A stretch of DNA of 5,407 nucleotides from JAJRRA01 sp048636595 (GTDB lineage: Bacteria; Pseudomonadota; Gammaproteobacteria; Xanthomonadales; SZUA-36): positions 1-5,407 of the forward strand of contig JAIVWI010000188.1 in the NCBI GenBank assembly GCA_048636595.1, in the 5' to 3' direction. The position numbers and the translations under genes are program-made. The notes below the pieces were generated by a model, which was given only the letters and a program-made list of their open reading frames with translations, was not told where the DNA came from and did no database searches. Each line of letters begins with the position of its first letter. Position 1 is the stretch's first letter. Below, piece after piece: positions 1 to 5,407 of the stretch.

Positions 1-462
1 GGAAAGGGGAGTGGTATGGCGCAGGTTTTGCACACTGAGCGGCCCGCCGGTTCCGTGGAAATCCGATGCACCGTTTTCCTGGTCCTCCGACTTGATAAAC
101 CACGGCAGAACACGGTCAAAATTCCAGCCTTCAGCACCGGCGTCGGCCCAGGAGTCGTAGTCCTTGCGGTGGCCGCGGCAGTAGCACATGGCATTGATGG
201 AACTGGAGCCGCCCAGCACTTTCCCGCGTGGCCAGAAAAGCCGGCGGTCGTTGAGTTCCGGCTGGGGCATCGTTTCATACGACCAGTTAATCCTGTGCAT
301 GACAGCCAGTTTGGCCAGTCCGGCGGGCATGTGGATAAAGGGATGCCAGTCTTTACCGCCAGCCTCCAGCAGAAGGACACGGTTGTTGGGGTTTTCGCTG
401 AGGCGGTTGGCCAGCACGCAACCCGCTGACCCCGCTCCGACGATGATGTAATCAAATTCCAT
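1..462 (-). CDS. GMC-family FAD-dependent oxidoreductase (choline/alcohol dehydrogenase type), N-terminal part
   Basis: Reading leftward from the ATG at 462-460 gives 154 codons, open to the window edge; the C-terminal part, including the catalytic His region, is missing because the window ends. The protein begins MEFDYIIVGAGSAGCVLA, the FAD-binding Rossmann start with GxGxxG at residues 9-14. The second-strand acidic motif LLEAGG is at 31-36. Residues 80-103 fit the GMC signature 1 pattern (GKVLGGSSSIN followed by the spaced Y, G and D). Family knowledge: GMC flavoenzymes oxidise alcohols, choline or related substrates, and full length is usually about 530-560 aa. The substrate cannot be told from this fragment; BetA-like choline dehydrogenase is only one possibility. 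The start is secure because the Rossmann motif begins at residue 5, although no good Shine-Dalgarno precedes it. It is divergent from the efflux operon across a 277-bp gap. Family call very sure; substrate unknown. Confidence 0.95.
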   Translation of the reverse strand, partial: MEFDYIIVGAGSAGCVLANRLSENPNNRVLLLEAGGKDWHPFIHMPAGLAKLAVMHRINWSYETMPQPELNDRRLFWPRGKVLGGSSSINAMCYCRGHRKDYDSWADAGAEGWNFDRVLPWFIKSEDQENGASDFHGTGGPLSVQNLRHTTPLS

Positions 463-507
463 ACGGTTACGTATTGAGTAGACAAGGCATCTTAACCAAT
501 AGATGGT

Positions 508-534
508 TTTATACAAGCCCCTGATCAAGGTCAT
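508..534 (-). promoter_or_regulatory. Candidate sigma70-like promoter of the oxidoreductase gene
   Basis: On the minus strand, TATAAA (513-508) matches the -10 consensus in 5 of 6 bases. ATGACC (534-529) matches TTGACA in 4 of 6, but the spacer is only 15 bp, shorter than the optimum. Transcription would start near 501 and leave a leader of about 39 nt before the ATG at 462. The -10 is good and the -35 weak, which would suit an activator-dependent promoter. Read by eye only. Confidence 0.4.
521..534. promoter_or_regulatory. Weak FNR/DNR-like palindrome (site 1)
   Basis: CTGAT-CAAG-GTCAT keeps the TGAT-N4-GTCA core of ANR/DNR-type boxes (TTGAT-N4-RTCAA) but has mismatches at both outer positions. 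It overlaps the candidate -35 of the leftward promoter and is centred near -26.5 relative to the inferred start, so a bound protein there would more likely block than activate. It may be chance similarity. Confidence 0.2.
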
Positions 535-555
535 TGAGAGAAATCGTCAACCGAC

Positions 556-569
556 GTGATGCGGATCAA
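556..569. promoter_or_regulatory. FNR/ANR-like box (site 2)
   Basis: GTGAT-GCGG-ATCAA matches 9 of 10 specified bases of the FNR/ANR consensus TTGAT-N4-ATCAA. It also partly fits the CRP consensus (GTGA-N6-TCA). Its centre (562.5) lies 61.5 bp upstream of the start inferred for the oxidoreductase promoter, a classical class I activator position for the CRP/FNR family. It lies about 150 bp from the inferred start of the efflux operon, so the oxidoreductase is the more natural target. No regulator gene is visible here. Confidence 0.4.
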
Positions 570-584
570 TTTTTCCTGAATTTG

Positions 585-614
585 CCAGGTGCCGATGGTG
601 AATCGACCAGGTGC
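585..614. repeat. 8-bp direct repeat CCAGGTGC, two copies 22 bp apart
   Basis: CCAGGTGC occurs at 585-592 and again at 607-614. The start-to-start distance of 22 bp is about two helical turns, which would place both copies on the same DNA face. Such spacing can mark a tandem operator, but the repeat is short and no matching regulator is visible, so chance is a real alternative. Confidence 0.35.
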
Positions 615-699
615 TCGTGCAATATACAGGTTAAAGGGTTGCTGGCATGCTTCATTATCTTTTTGTGGCGCCGGATAACGCAGAACCGGGGCTTCGCGC

Positions 700-705
700 T
701 ATACT
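700..705 (+). promoter_or_regulatory. Candidate -10 element of the efflux operon
   Basis: TATACT matches the TATAAT consensus in 5 of 6 bases and would start transcription near 712, leaving about 28 nt that contain the Shine-Dalgarno of the permease. No good -35 lies 16-18 bp upstream and there is no TG extension. The TTGACG at 705-710 looks like a -35 but has no -10 before the start codon. Promoter strength and exact start remain uncertain. Confidence 0.3.
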
Positions 706-725
706 TGACGGCCAATAATTGGATC

Positions 726-731
726 AGGAAG
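726..731 (+). promoter_or_regulatory. Ribosome binding site that decides the permease start (GTG at 740)
   Basis: AGGAAG ends 8 nt before the GTG at 740-742, an ideal spacing. It falls inside the coding sequence if the upstream TTG at 719 were used, and it is 23 nt from the ATG at 755, too far for that start. It therefore favours GTG. Confidence 0.7.
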
Positions 732-739
732 ACAAGGCA

Positions 740-3700
740 GTGACACTGACAAAAATGGCGCTTTCCAACCCGGTTGCGGTGATCGTGGCCTGCATTCTTG
801 TTGTCATTTTTGGAATGATCAGTCTTTCTCGCCTCCCTATCCAGATGACTCCGGATATTACGCGCCCGGAAATCACCATCATTACGCGCTGGCGGGCATC
901 GGCGCCCAACGAAATCGAGTCGGAGATCATCGAGCCCCAGGAAGATGTCCTGCGCAGTGTGCCCAGCCTGTTGAAGCTCGAATCCACTTCCAGTTACGGC
1001 AGAGGATCCATTAACCTGGAATTCGCCATCGGCACCGACATGAACCGGGCGCTGATCGAAGTGATGAACCGTCTCAACCAGGTGCCGCGCTACCCGGTGG
1101 ATGCCGACGAGCCGATAATCCGGGTCGGTGGTAACCGTTTTGCAAAAGTCATTGCCTGGTTCGCCATCCAGGCCAAACCAGGTAATACACGGCCGATTGC
1201 GAGTTACCAGGACTTTGTGGATGATACGGTGGTCACGCGGCTCGAGCGAATACCGGGCATCTCCCAGACCGGTTCATTCGGCGGGCGCCCGAAAGAAGTC
1301 AGGATTACCTTTGATCCCTACAAAGCCGCCAATATCGGACTGGACCTCACCGGCATTTCCGCAGAACTGGGAAGTAACGCAGACGTGTCTGCGGGTTCGA
1401 CGGAAGTCGGACGCCGACAGTACACACTTCGTTTCAGTGGCAGGTACGACATCAGTTCGCTGGGAGAATTGGTGCTGGAATGGCGCGATGGCAAGCCGAT
1501 TCGCCTGAATGACATCGCACGCATCGAGATGACGATGGTGGATGTGGCCACCCAGTTGCATCAAAATGGCGGACCGTCGCTCGCTGTCAACGTGATTCCC
1601 GAATCGGGCATTAACGTGCTGGAGGTGATGGATGAACTCAAGTCCGTGATTGCGGACCTGGCGGAAAATGAGCTGGACCGCGCCGACCTGACCATTCAGC
1701 AAAATTACGACGAAACCGTGTACGTTAAGTCTTCCATCGGCATGGTGCGCAACAACCTGCTGCTGGGCATGTCGCTGGCCATCGTGGTCTTGTGGTGGTT
1801 TTTGCGCAAATTTCGCGCCACGCTGAGCGTGGCGATGTCAATTCCGCTGTGCCTGCTGATCGCTTTCATGGTGCTGGATTTCACTGGCAGGACATTGAAT
1901 ATCATTTCCATGGCGGGCTTGGCCTTTGCCTCGGGTATGGTGATGGACGCCGCCATCGTGGTACTGGAAAATATATTTCGCCAGCGCGAAGCGGGGCGTG
2001 AGGGCGAAGAAGCCGCTCTTCGCGGTACCGCGCAGGTCTGGGGTGCTCTGCTGGCTTCCACTGCCACTACTGTCGCCATTTTCATGCCCGTGGTGTTCCT
2101 GCAGGATGAAGCGGGGCAGTTGTTTGGTGACCTGGCGGTGACCATATCAGCGGCGGTCATCGCCTCACTACTGGTGGCGGTGACCGTGCTGCCCACAGCG
2201 GCGGCGGATTGGGTCAAGGGCGAAGCCATCGAGGATCGCCACCGCAGCTGGTGGCGCTGGGTGACCAGGCACATTATGAGCTGGACGGATACGCCACGGC
2301 GCCGGTGGACTTTCGTGGGCTTGCTGACCGGGGCTCCTCTGGTGCTTGCCCTGTTGCTGATTCCGCCAGCAGACTACCTGCCCGAGGGCAAGCGCAATTT
2401 CATCTTTGGTTTCATGATAACGCCGCCGGGTATTGGTGTGGAGACCGCCAGCCGTGAACTGCTGGATGTCATTGATCAACGCCTTGAACCTTATATGAAC
2501 GGTGAAAAGCCACAGCAGATAAGGAGCTATTTTCTCGGCGCCTCGCCAGCTTTCGGCATGTTCATCGGTGCTGAAGCGGTAGATCCCGGCGATGTGGACG
2601 AATTGCTGCAGATTTTCAATTCGGAGATCATGACAGGCTTCCCCGACACCTTTGGGTTTGCGCAGCGCAGAGCAGTTTTCGGTGGCTCGCGGGGAGGCCG
2701 CCAGATTGATGTGGATTTGCAGGGTGACTCATTCGAGTCGTTGCTGGAAGCAGGACATGCAGGGTTTGACGCCATCATGCAGGCATTGCCGGGCGCCAGT
2801 GTTCGTCCTTCCCCCAGCCTGGAACTGGCGGAACCACAACTCAGGTTGATCCCTAACGACCGAAAAATTGCCGAGGTCGGCTGGAACCGTTCGCGCATGG
2901 CCGCCATCGTGCGCGCCATGGGGGATGGCGTTTTCCTGGGCGAATATTTCGACGGCAACCGGCGTTATAATGTCATCCTGCGGGCCGAAGAGTGGTACAC
3001 GCCCGAAGAACTGGCGGCCATGCCGGTTGCTACCGCCAGTGGAGAAGTGCTGACTATTGGCGAACTCACCCGTGTAACGCGTACAGCCGGTCCGTCTCAG
3101 ATCCGGCGCATCGACCGCAAGCGCACCCTGACGCTGGAGGTGACACCACCATCCGGTATGGCGATGGAAGAAGCTCTGGCTGTCATCAATGAGCAGGTCA
3201 AACCCGCGATACTGCCGCTGTTGCCAATGAGTGGCTCGGTCACGTTGCGCGGTACGGCTGAAGCACTGGACGAGGCTCTTACGAGCATGTCGGGCAGTTT
3301 CGCGCTGGCGATCGTGCTGCTTTATCTGCTGATATCCGCCCTGTTCCGTTCATTCACCGATTCCCTGCTGGTGATCCTGACCATCCCGATGGCGACTGTA
3401 GGCGGTATCATATCCTTGCGTCTGATGGACCTGGTGCTCTTGTCAACCGGCGGACAACAGATGGATCTGCTGACCATGATCGGCTTCGTTATCCTGCTGG
3501 GCCTGGTGGTGAATAATGCCATTTTGCTGGTGTATCGCGCCCGCGATGCCGAACGCGAAGGCATGGGCCGGCGGGATGCGGTCGAAAGTGCAATCCGCTT
3601 GCGTTTGCGCCCCATCCTGATGAGCACCATGACCAGTATTTTCGGCATGCTGCCGTTGATGTTGATTCCAGGTTCAGGCACAGAACTGTACCGGGGGATG

Positions 3701-3823
3701 GCCGCGGTGATTGTTGGTGGTATGCTGATCAGTACGCTGTTTACCCTGTTGTTGCTTCCCAGCCTGTTACGCATGAAAGAAGAGTTGAATCTTGCGTCAA
3801 ACCTGGTTGGGGAAGTGAGCTGA
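740..3823 (+). CDS. Efflux RND transporter permease subunit (inner-membrane pump)
   Basis: This is a 1027-aa proton-driven RND pump of the inner membrane, close to the family length of about 1030-1050 aa. GTG at 740 is chosen because of the Shine-Dalgarno at 726-731 and because it yields MTLTKMALSNPVAVIV, a typical RND start; TTG 719 and ATG 755 are alternatives. The layout is canonical: TM1 at about 9-29, first porter domain, TM2-6 at about 338-486, TM7 at about 524-543, second porter domain (GGSRGGRQIDVDLQGDSFES near 648-667), TM8-12 at about 853-1010. TM4 carries GMVMDAAIVVLEN (399-411), and TM10 carries GLVVNNAILLVY (921-932). Compared with the AcrB relay D407/D408/K940/R971/T978, this protein has Asp403, Ala404, Asn925, Arg955 and Ser962. 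The docking loop near 210-235 is shorter than in AcrB. It is clearly RND, but the substrate (drugs, lipids, metals or other) cannot be assigned. Its stop abuts the start of the adaptor gene. Confidence 0.96.
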   Translation: MTLTKMALSNPVAVIVACILVVIFGMISLSRLPIQMTPDITRPEITIITRWRASAPNEIESEIIEPQEDVLRSVPSLLKLESTSSYGRGSINLEFAIGTDMNRALIEVMNRLNQVPRYPVDADEPIIRVGGNRFAKVIAWFAIQAKPGNTRPIASYQDFVDDTVVTRLERIPGISQTGSFGGRPKEVRITFDPYKAANIGLDLTGISAELGSNADVSAGSTEVGRRQYTLRFSGRYDISSLGELVLEWRDGKPIRLNDIARIEMTMVDVATQLHQNGGPSLAVNVIPESGINVLEVMDELKSVIADLAENELDRADLTIQQNYDETVYVKSSIGMVRNNLLLGMSLAIVVLWWFLRKFRATLSVAMSIPLCLLIAFMVLDFTGRTLNIISMAGLAFASGMVMDAAIVVLENIFRQREAGREGEEAALRGTAQVWGALLASTATTVAIFMPVVFLQDEAGQLFGDLAVTISAAVIASLLVAVTVLPTAAADWVKGEAIEDRHRSWWRWVTRHIMSWTDTPRRRWTFVGLLTGAPLVLALLLIPPADYLPEGKRNFIFGFMITPPGIGVETASRELLDVIDQRLEPYMNGEKPQQIRSYFLGASPAFGMFIGAEAVDPGDVDELLQIFNSEIMTGFPDTFGFAQRRAVFGGSRGGRQIDVDLQGDSFESLLEAGHAGFDAIMQALPGASVRPSPSLELAEPQLRLIPNDRKIAEVGWNRSRMAAIVRAMGDGVFLGEYFDGNRRYNVILRAEEWYTPEELAAMPVATASGEVLTIGELTRVTRTAGPSQIRRIDRKRTLTLEVTPPSGMAMEEALAVINEQVKPAILPLLPMSGSVTLRGTAEALDEALTSMSGSFALAIVLLYLLISALFRSFTDSLLVILTIPMATVGGIISLRLMDLVLLSTGGQQMDLLTMIGFVILLGLVVNNAILLVYRARDAEREGMGRRDAVESAIRLRLRPILMSTMTSIFGMLPLMLIPGSGTELYRGMAAVIVGGMLISTLFTLLLLPSLLRMKEELNLASNLVGEVS
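3809..3815 (+). promoter_or_regulatory. Ribosome binding site of the adaptor gene, inside the permease gene
   Basis: GGGGAAG lies in the last codons of the permease gene, 8 nt before the ATG at 3824. With the stop and start codons directly adjacent (TGAATG), it supports translational coupling and selects ATG 3824 over the in-frame ATGs at 3830 and 3833. Confidence 0.65.
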
Positions 3824-4885
3824 ATGAAGATGATGATTAAATTGCCAAGAACGACAAAAGTGGGGCTTGTGCTGCTGTTGCAGGTGCTTTCCGGGCTGGC
3901 CTGGTCTCAGGAAGACCAGCCAGCGCTGGTGAAAGTGACCGAAGCCAGCATGCAGGACATTGCGCCGGTCACGCTGGTTCCAGGCACGGTAGTCAGCAGG
4001 AACGACGCCAGGTTGTCGGCCGAAGTGCAGGGCAGGCTCACCAGTGTCGCGGATGTGGGAACAGTGGTCCTGGCTGGAGAAGCAGTCGCTGAAATTGAGG
4101 ACACCAGCCTCCGCCTGAGGCAGGCTGAATTGCAGGCAGAGGTGAAGCGGGCAGAGGCCCGGTTACGTTTCCTGGAAAGTGAGGAGAAACGGTTCAGTCA
4201 ACTGGCTGAATCCAACCTGGCTGCACAAGCCCAACTGGATCAGACACGATCCGATCGTGACGTGGCCCGGGCAGATCTGGCGATAGCACGCGCCAGGCTG
4301 GCCCAGAATGCAGATCAGTTGGCCAGGACCAGGATCATGGCTCCCTTCAACGGTGTGGTCGTGGAGCGCCTGATGACGCCGGGTGAACGGGTAACCGAAG
4401 GCAGCAAGGTCGTCCGACTGGTTGATCAGCAAAGCCTGGAAGTGATCGCACGTGCGCCCCTGAAATATTATCCATTCGTTAAAACGGGGCAGTTACTCGA
4501 TCTGCGGGCCGGGGAACTGACAACTTTCGGTGAGGTTCGCACGGTAGTTGCGGTCGGTGATGAGCATACCCATCAGTTTGAATTGCGGCTGGACCTGGAA
4601 GGAAGCCGCTTTCCGGTTGGGCAGACATTGCGTGTGTCGATTCCGACCGCAGATTCGCGCAAGGTTCTGACTGTTCCGAGGGATGCCCTGGTGTTACGCC
4701 CAGACGGGCACAGTATTTTTATTGTTGATGCCGACGATCAGGCTCAACAAATTCACGTGACGGTTGGGGTAGGCCAGGGGGAGCATATTGAAGTGCGTGG
4801 CGCCATCTCTCCGGGAGACAGGGTGATCATTCGCGGGAATGAAAGGCTGCGGCCCGGCCAAGCCGTCAATATCATGGACAGCTAG
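3824..4885 (+). CDS. Efflux RND transporter periplasmic adaptor subunit (membrane fusion protein)
   Basis: This 353-aa adaptor links an RND permease to an outer-membrane channel. Residues 1-28 form a Sec signal peptide: a basic start, a hydrophobic stretch VGLVLLLQVL (13-22), and a likely cut after LAWS (Ser28/Gln29). There is no lipobox cysteine, so it is probably a soluble or peripheral periplasmic protein rather than a lipoprotein like AcrA. The domains follow the family order: first lipoyl half at about 62-95, a helical hairpin at about 96-168 rich in Arg, Glu, Ala and Leu with coiled-coil character, second lipoyl half with RIMAPFNGVVVERLMTPGE (170-188), a beta-barrel at about 206-278, and a membrane-proximal domain at about 280-350 with VLTVPRDALVLRPDG and ERLRPGQAV. 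It sits immediately after the permease stop and must be its partner. The adaptor following the permease reverses the common order. No outer-membrane factor gene is in the window. Specificity is not readable. Confidence 0.95.
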   Translation: MKMMIKLPRTTKVGLVLLLQVLSGLAWSQEDQPALVKVTEASMQDIAPVTLVPGTVVSRNDARLSAEVQGRLTSVADVGTVVLAGEAVAEIEDTSLRLRQAELQAEVKRAEARLRFLESEEKRFSQLAESNLAAQAQLDQTRSDRDVARADLAIARARLAQNADQLARTRIMAPFNGVVVERLMTPGERVTEGSKVVRLVDQQSLEVIARAPLKYYPFVKTGQLLDLRAGELTTFGEVRTVVAVGDEHTHQFELRLDLEGSRFPVGQTLRVSIPTADSRKVLTVPRDALVLRPDGHSIFIVDADDQAQQIHVTVGVGQGEHIEVRGAISPGDRVIIRGNERLRPGQAVNIMDS

Positions 4886-4924
4886 CCAAGTGTTAACTGG
4901 CCTTAAGCCCCGCAGACCATAAGA

Positions 4925-5407
4925 ATGACTGACAGCAGCAAGGCTGTTCACGGCAATAATTTCCTCGAACGCATGGTCCGCGTGGAACATGGTGAATGGC
5001 CCCGTCTGGCCATCGCGTTTTGCTATTTTTTCTTTCTTCTCGGTGGTTATTTCATGTTGCGGCCCATCCGGGGCGCCGTGGCGGCCAATAACAGCGAAAT
5101 TCTGCATTGGCTTTACACCGGAACGTTCCTGACCATGCTGGCGATTGTGCCCGTTTTCGGTTTTCTTGTTTCCCGTTTTCGACGGGGACAGTTTATCCCT
5201 GCGATTTACCTGTTTTTCCTGTTCAACCTCGTTTTGTTCATTCTCGGTTTCAGGGACGACGATACCCCGTTGTGGATGCAGCGGACGTTCTACATCTGGC
5301 TCAGCGTATTCAATCTTTTCGTGGTTTCGATCTTCTGGAGTTTCATGGCGGACATTTTTCAGCCGGGCCAGGCGCAACGCCTGTTTGGCTTCATCATGGC
5401 GGGAGGC
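4925..5407 (+). CDS. NTP/NDP-exchange (AAA, Tlc-like) / MFS-type transporter family protein, N-terminal part
   Basis: The frame opens at ATG 4925 and stays open for 161 codons to the window edge; the C-terminal part is missing. A short hydrophilic N-terminus with LERMVRVEHGEWPRL (14-28) is followed by four probable membrane helices at about 28-47, 62-84, 90-109 and 121-140. Recognisable family-like stretches are YFMLRPIRGAVA (42-53), where bacterial relatives typically have YYxLRPxRD, and SVFNLFVVSIFWSFMADIF (127-145), followed by QRLFGFIMAGG at the edge. I recall this pattern from proteobacterial proteins annotated as MFS transporter or NTP/NDP exchange transporter; that is memory, not a search. 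ATG 4925 is preferred to Met17 because the conserved-looking ERMVRVEHGEWP lies across that Met. The Shine-Dalgarno is weak. It begins 39 bp after the adaptor with no terminator, so co-transcription is plausible. Membrane transporter very likely; substrate unknown. Confidence 0.85.
   Translation, partial: MTDSSKAVHGNNFLERMVRVEHGEWPRLAIAFCYFFFLLGGYFMLRPIRGAVAANNSEILHWLYTGTFLTMLAIVPVFGFLVSRFRRGQFIPAIYLFFLFNLVLFILGFRDDDTPLWMQRTFYIWLSVFNLFVVSIFWSFMADIFQPGQAQRLFGFIMAGG

Larger units (their letters stand above)
463..739. other. Divergent intergenic control region
   Basis: This 277-bp gap separates the leftward oxidoreductase from the rightward efflux operon. The only open frame of any size in it (TTG at 534 to a stop at 743) overlaps the permease start and resembles nothing I recognise, so I treat the region as noncoding. 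It contains a candidate leftward promoter, two FNR/CRP-like palindromes, an 8-bp direct repeat and a candidate -10 for the rightward operon, each listed separately. No regulator gene lies beside it in the window. Confidence 0.75.

Noticed and set aside
16..429. 137-codon plus-strand frame at the left end
   Set aside because: It is opposite the oxidoreductase, whose FAD-binding motif and GMC signature are unmistakable on the minus strand.
705..710. TTGACG as a -35 box for the efflux operon
   Set aside because: The -10 position 16-18 bp downstream falls in the Shine-Dalgarno region and holds no TATAAT-like hexamer before the start codon.
534..743. Small 69-codon frame in the intergenic region (TTG start)
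   Set aside because: It has no Shine-Dalgarno, overlaps the permease start, has a composition unlike a real protein and covers the likely control sites.
1705..2274. 189-codon minus-strand frame inside the permease gene
   Set aside because: It is fully antisense to the TM2-TM6 block of the permease and is rich in Ser, Thr, Met and Ala as expected from the reverse complement of hydrophobic codons; no recognisable domain.
4885..4901. Possible terminator hairpin after the adaptor gene (GCCA...TGGC)
   Set aside because: The stem is only 4 bp with an unpaired interior and no T-run follows, so it does not resemble an intrinsic terminator.
4694..5377. 227-codon minus-strand frame opposite the adaptor end and the transporter gene
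   Set aside because: It lies antisense to two clearly recognisable proteins, is polar and low in family-like features, and has the look of a shadow of the plus-strand codon usage.

Overview
The window looks like chromosomal DNA from a Gram-negative proteobacterium, most likely a gammaproteobacterium. It is moderately GC-rich. It encodes an inner-membrane RND efflux permease and its periplasmic adaptor, a combination that implies an outer membrane. All four genes are compact and intact, with no insertion sequence, tRNA, CRISPR array or phage gene. The genus cannot be fixed from the sequence alone.

Layout. (1) Positions 1-462, minus strand: the first 154 codons of a GMC-family FAD-dependent oxidoreductase (choline/alcohol dehydrogenase type), running off the left edge. 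(2) Positions 463-739: a 277-bp divergent intergenic region without a convincing gene. It holds a candidate -10/-35 for the oxidoreductase, two CRP/FNR-superfamily-like palindromes (the better one matches 9 of 10 bases of the FNR/ANR consensus), an 8-bp direct repeat, and a candidate -10 plus a clear Shine-Dalgarno for the rightward operon. (3) Positions 740-3823: an RND permease of 1027 aa, read from a GTG start. (4) Positions 3824-4885: an RND periplasmic adaptor (membrane fusion protein, 353 aa) whose ATG directly abuts the permease stop codon. (5) Positions 4925-5407: the first 161 codons of a multi-spanning membrane protein resembling the bacterial NTP/NDP-exchange (AAA, Tlc-like) / MFS transporter family, running off the right edge.

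How they work together. The permease and adaptor are almost certainly translationally coupled and form two parts of a tripartite, proton-driven efflux pump. The outer-membrane channel is not in the window, so it is either encoded elsewhere or shared (TolC-like). The transporter gene follows 39 bp later on the same strand with no evident terminator, so it may be co-transcribed, but a functional link is not shown. The oxidoreductase is divergently transcribed and shares only the control region. The most notable points are the altered proton-relay residues of the permease, the permease-before-adaptor gene order, the FNR-like sites, and a nucleotide-exchanger-like transporter in an apparently ordinary chromosomal context. 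I see no strong evidence for a wholly new system.
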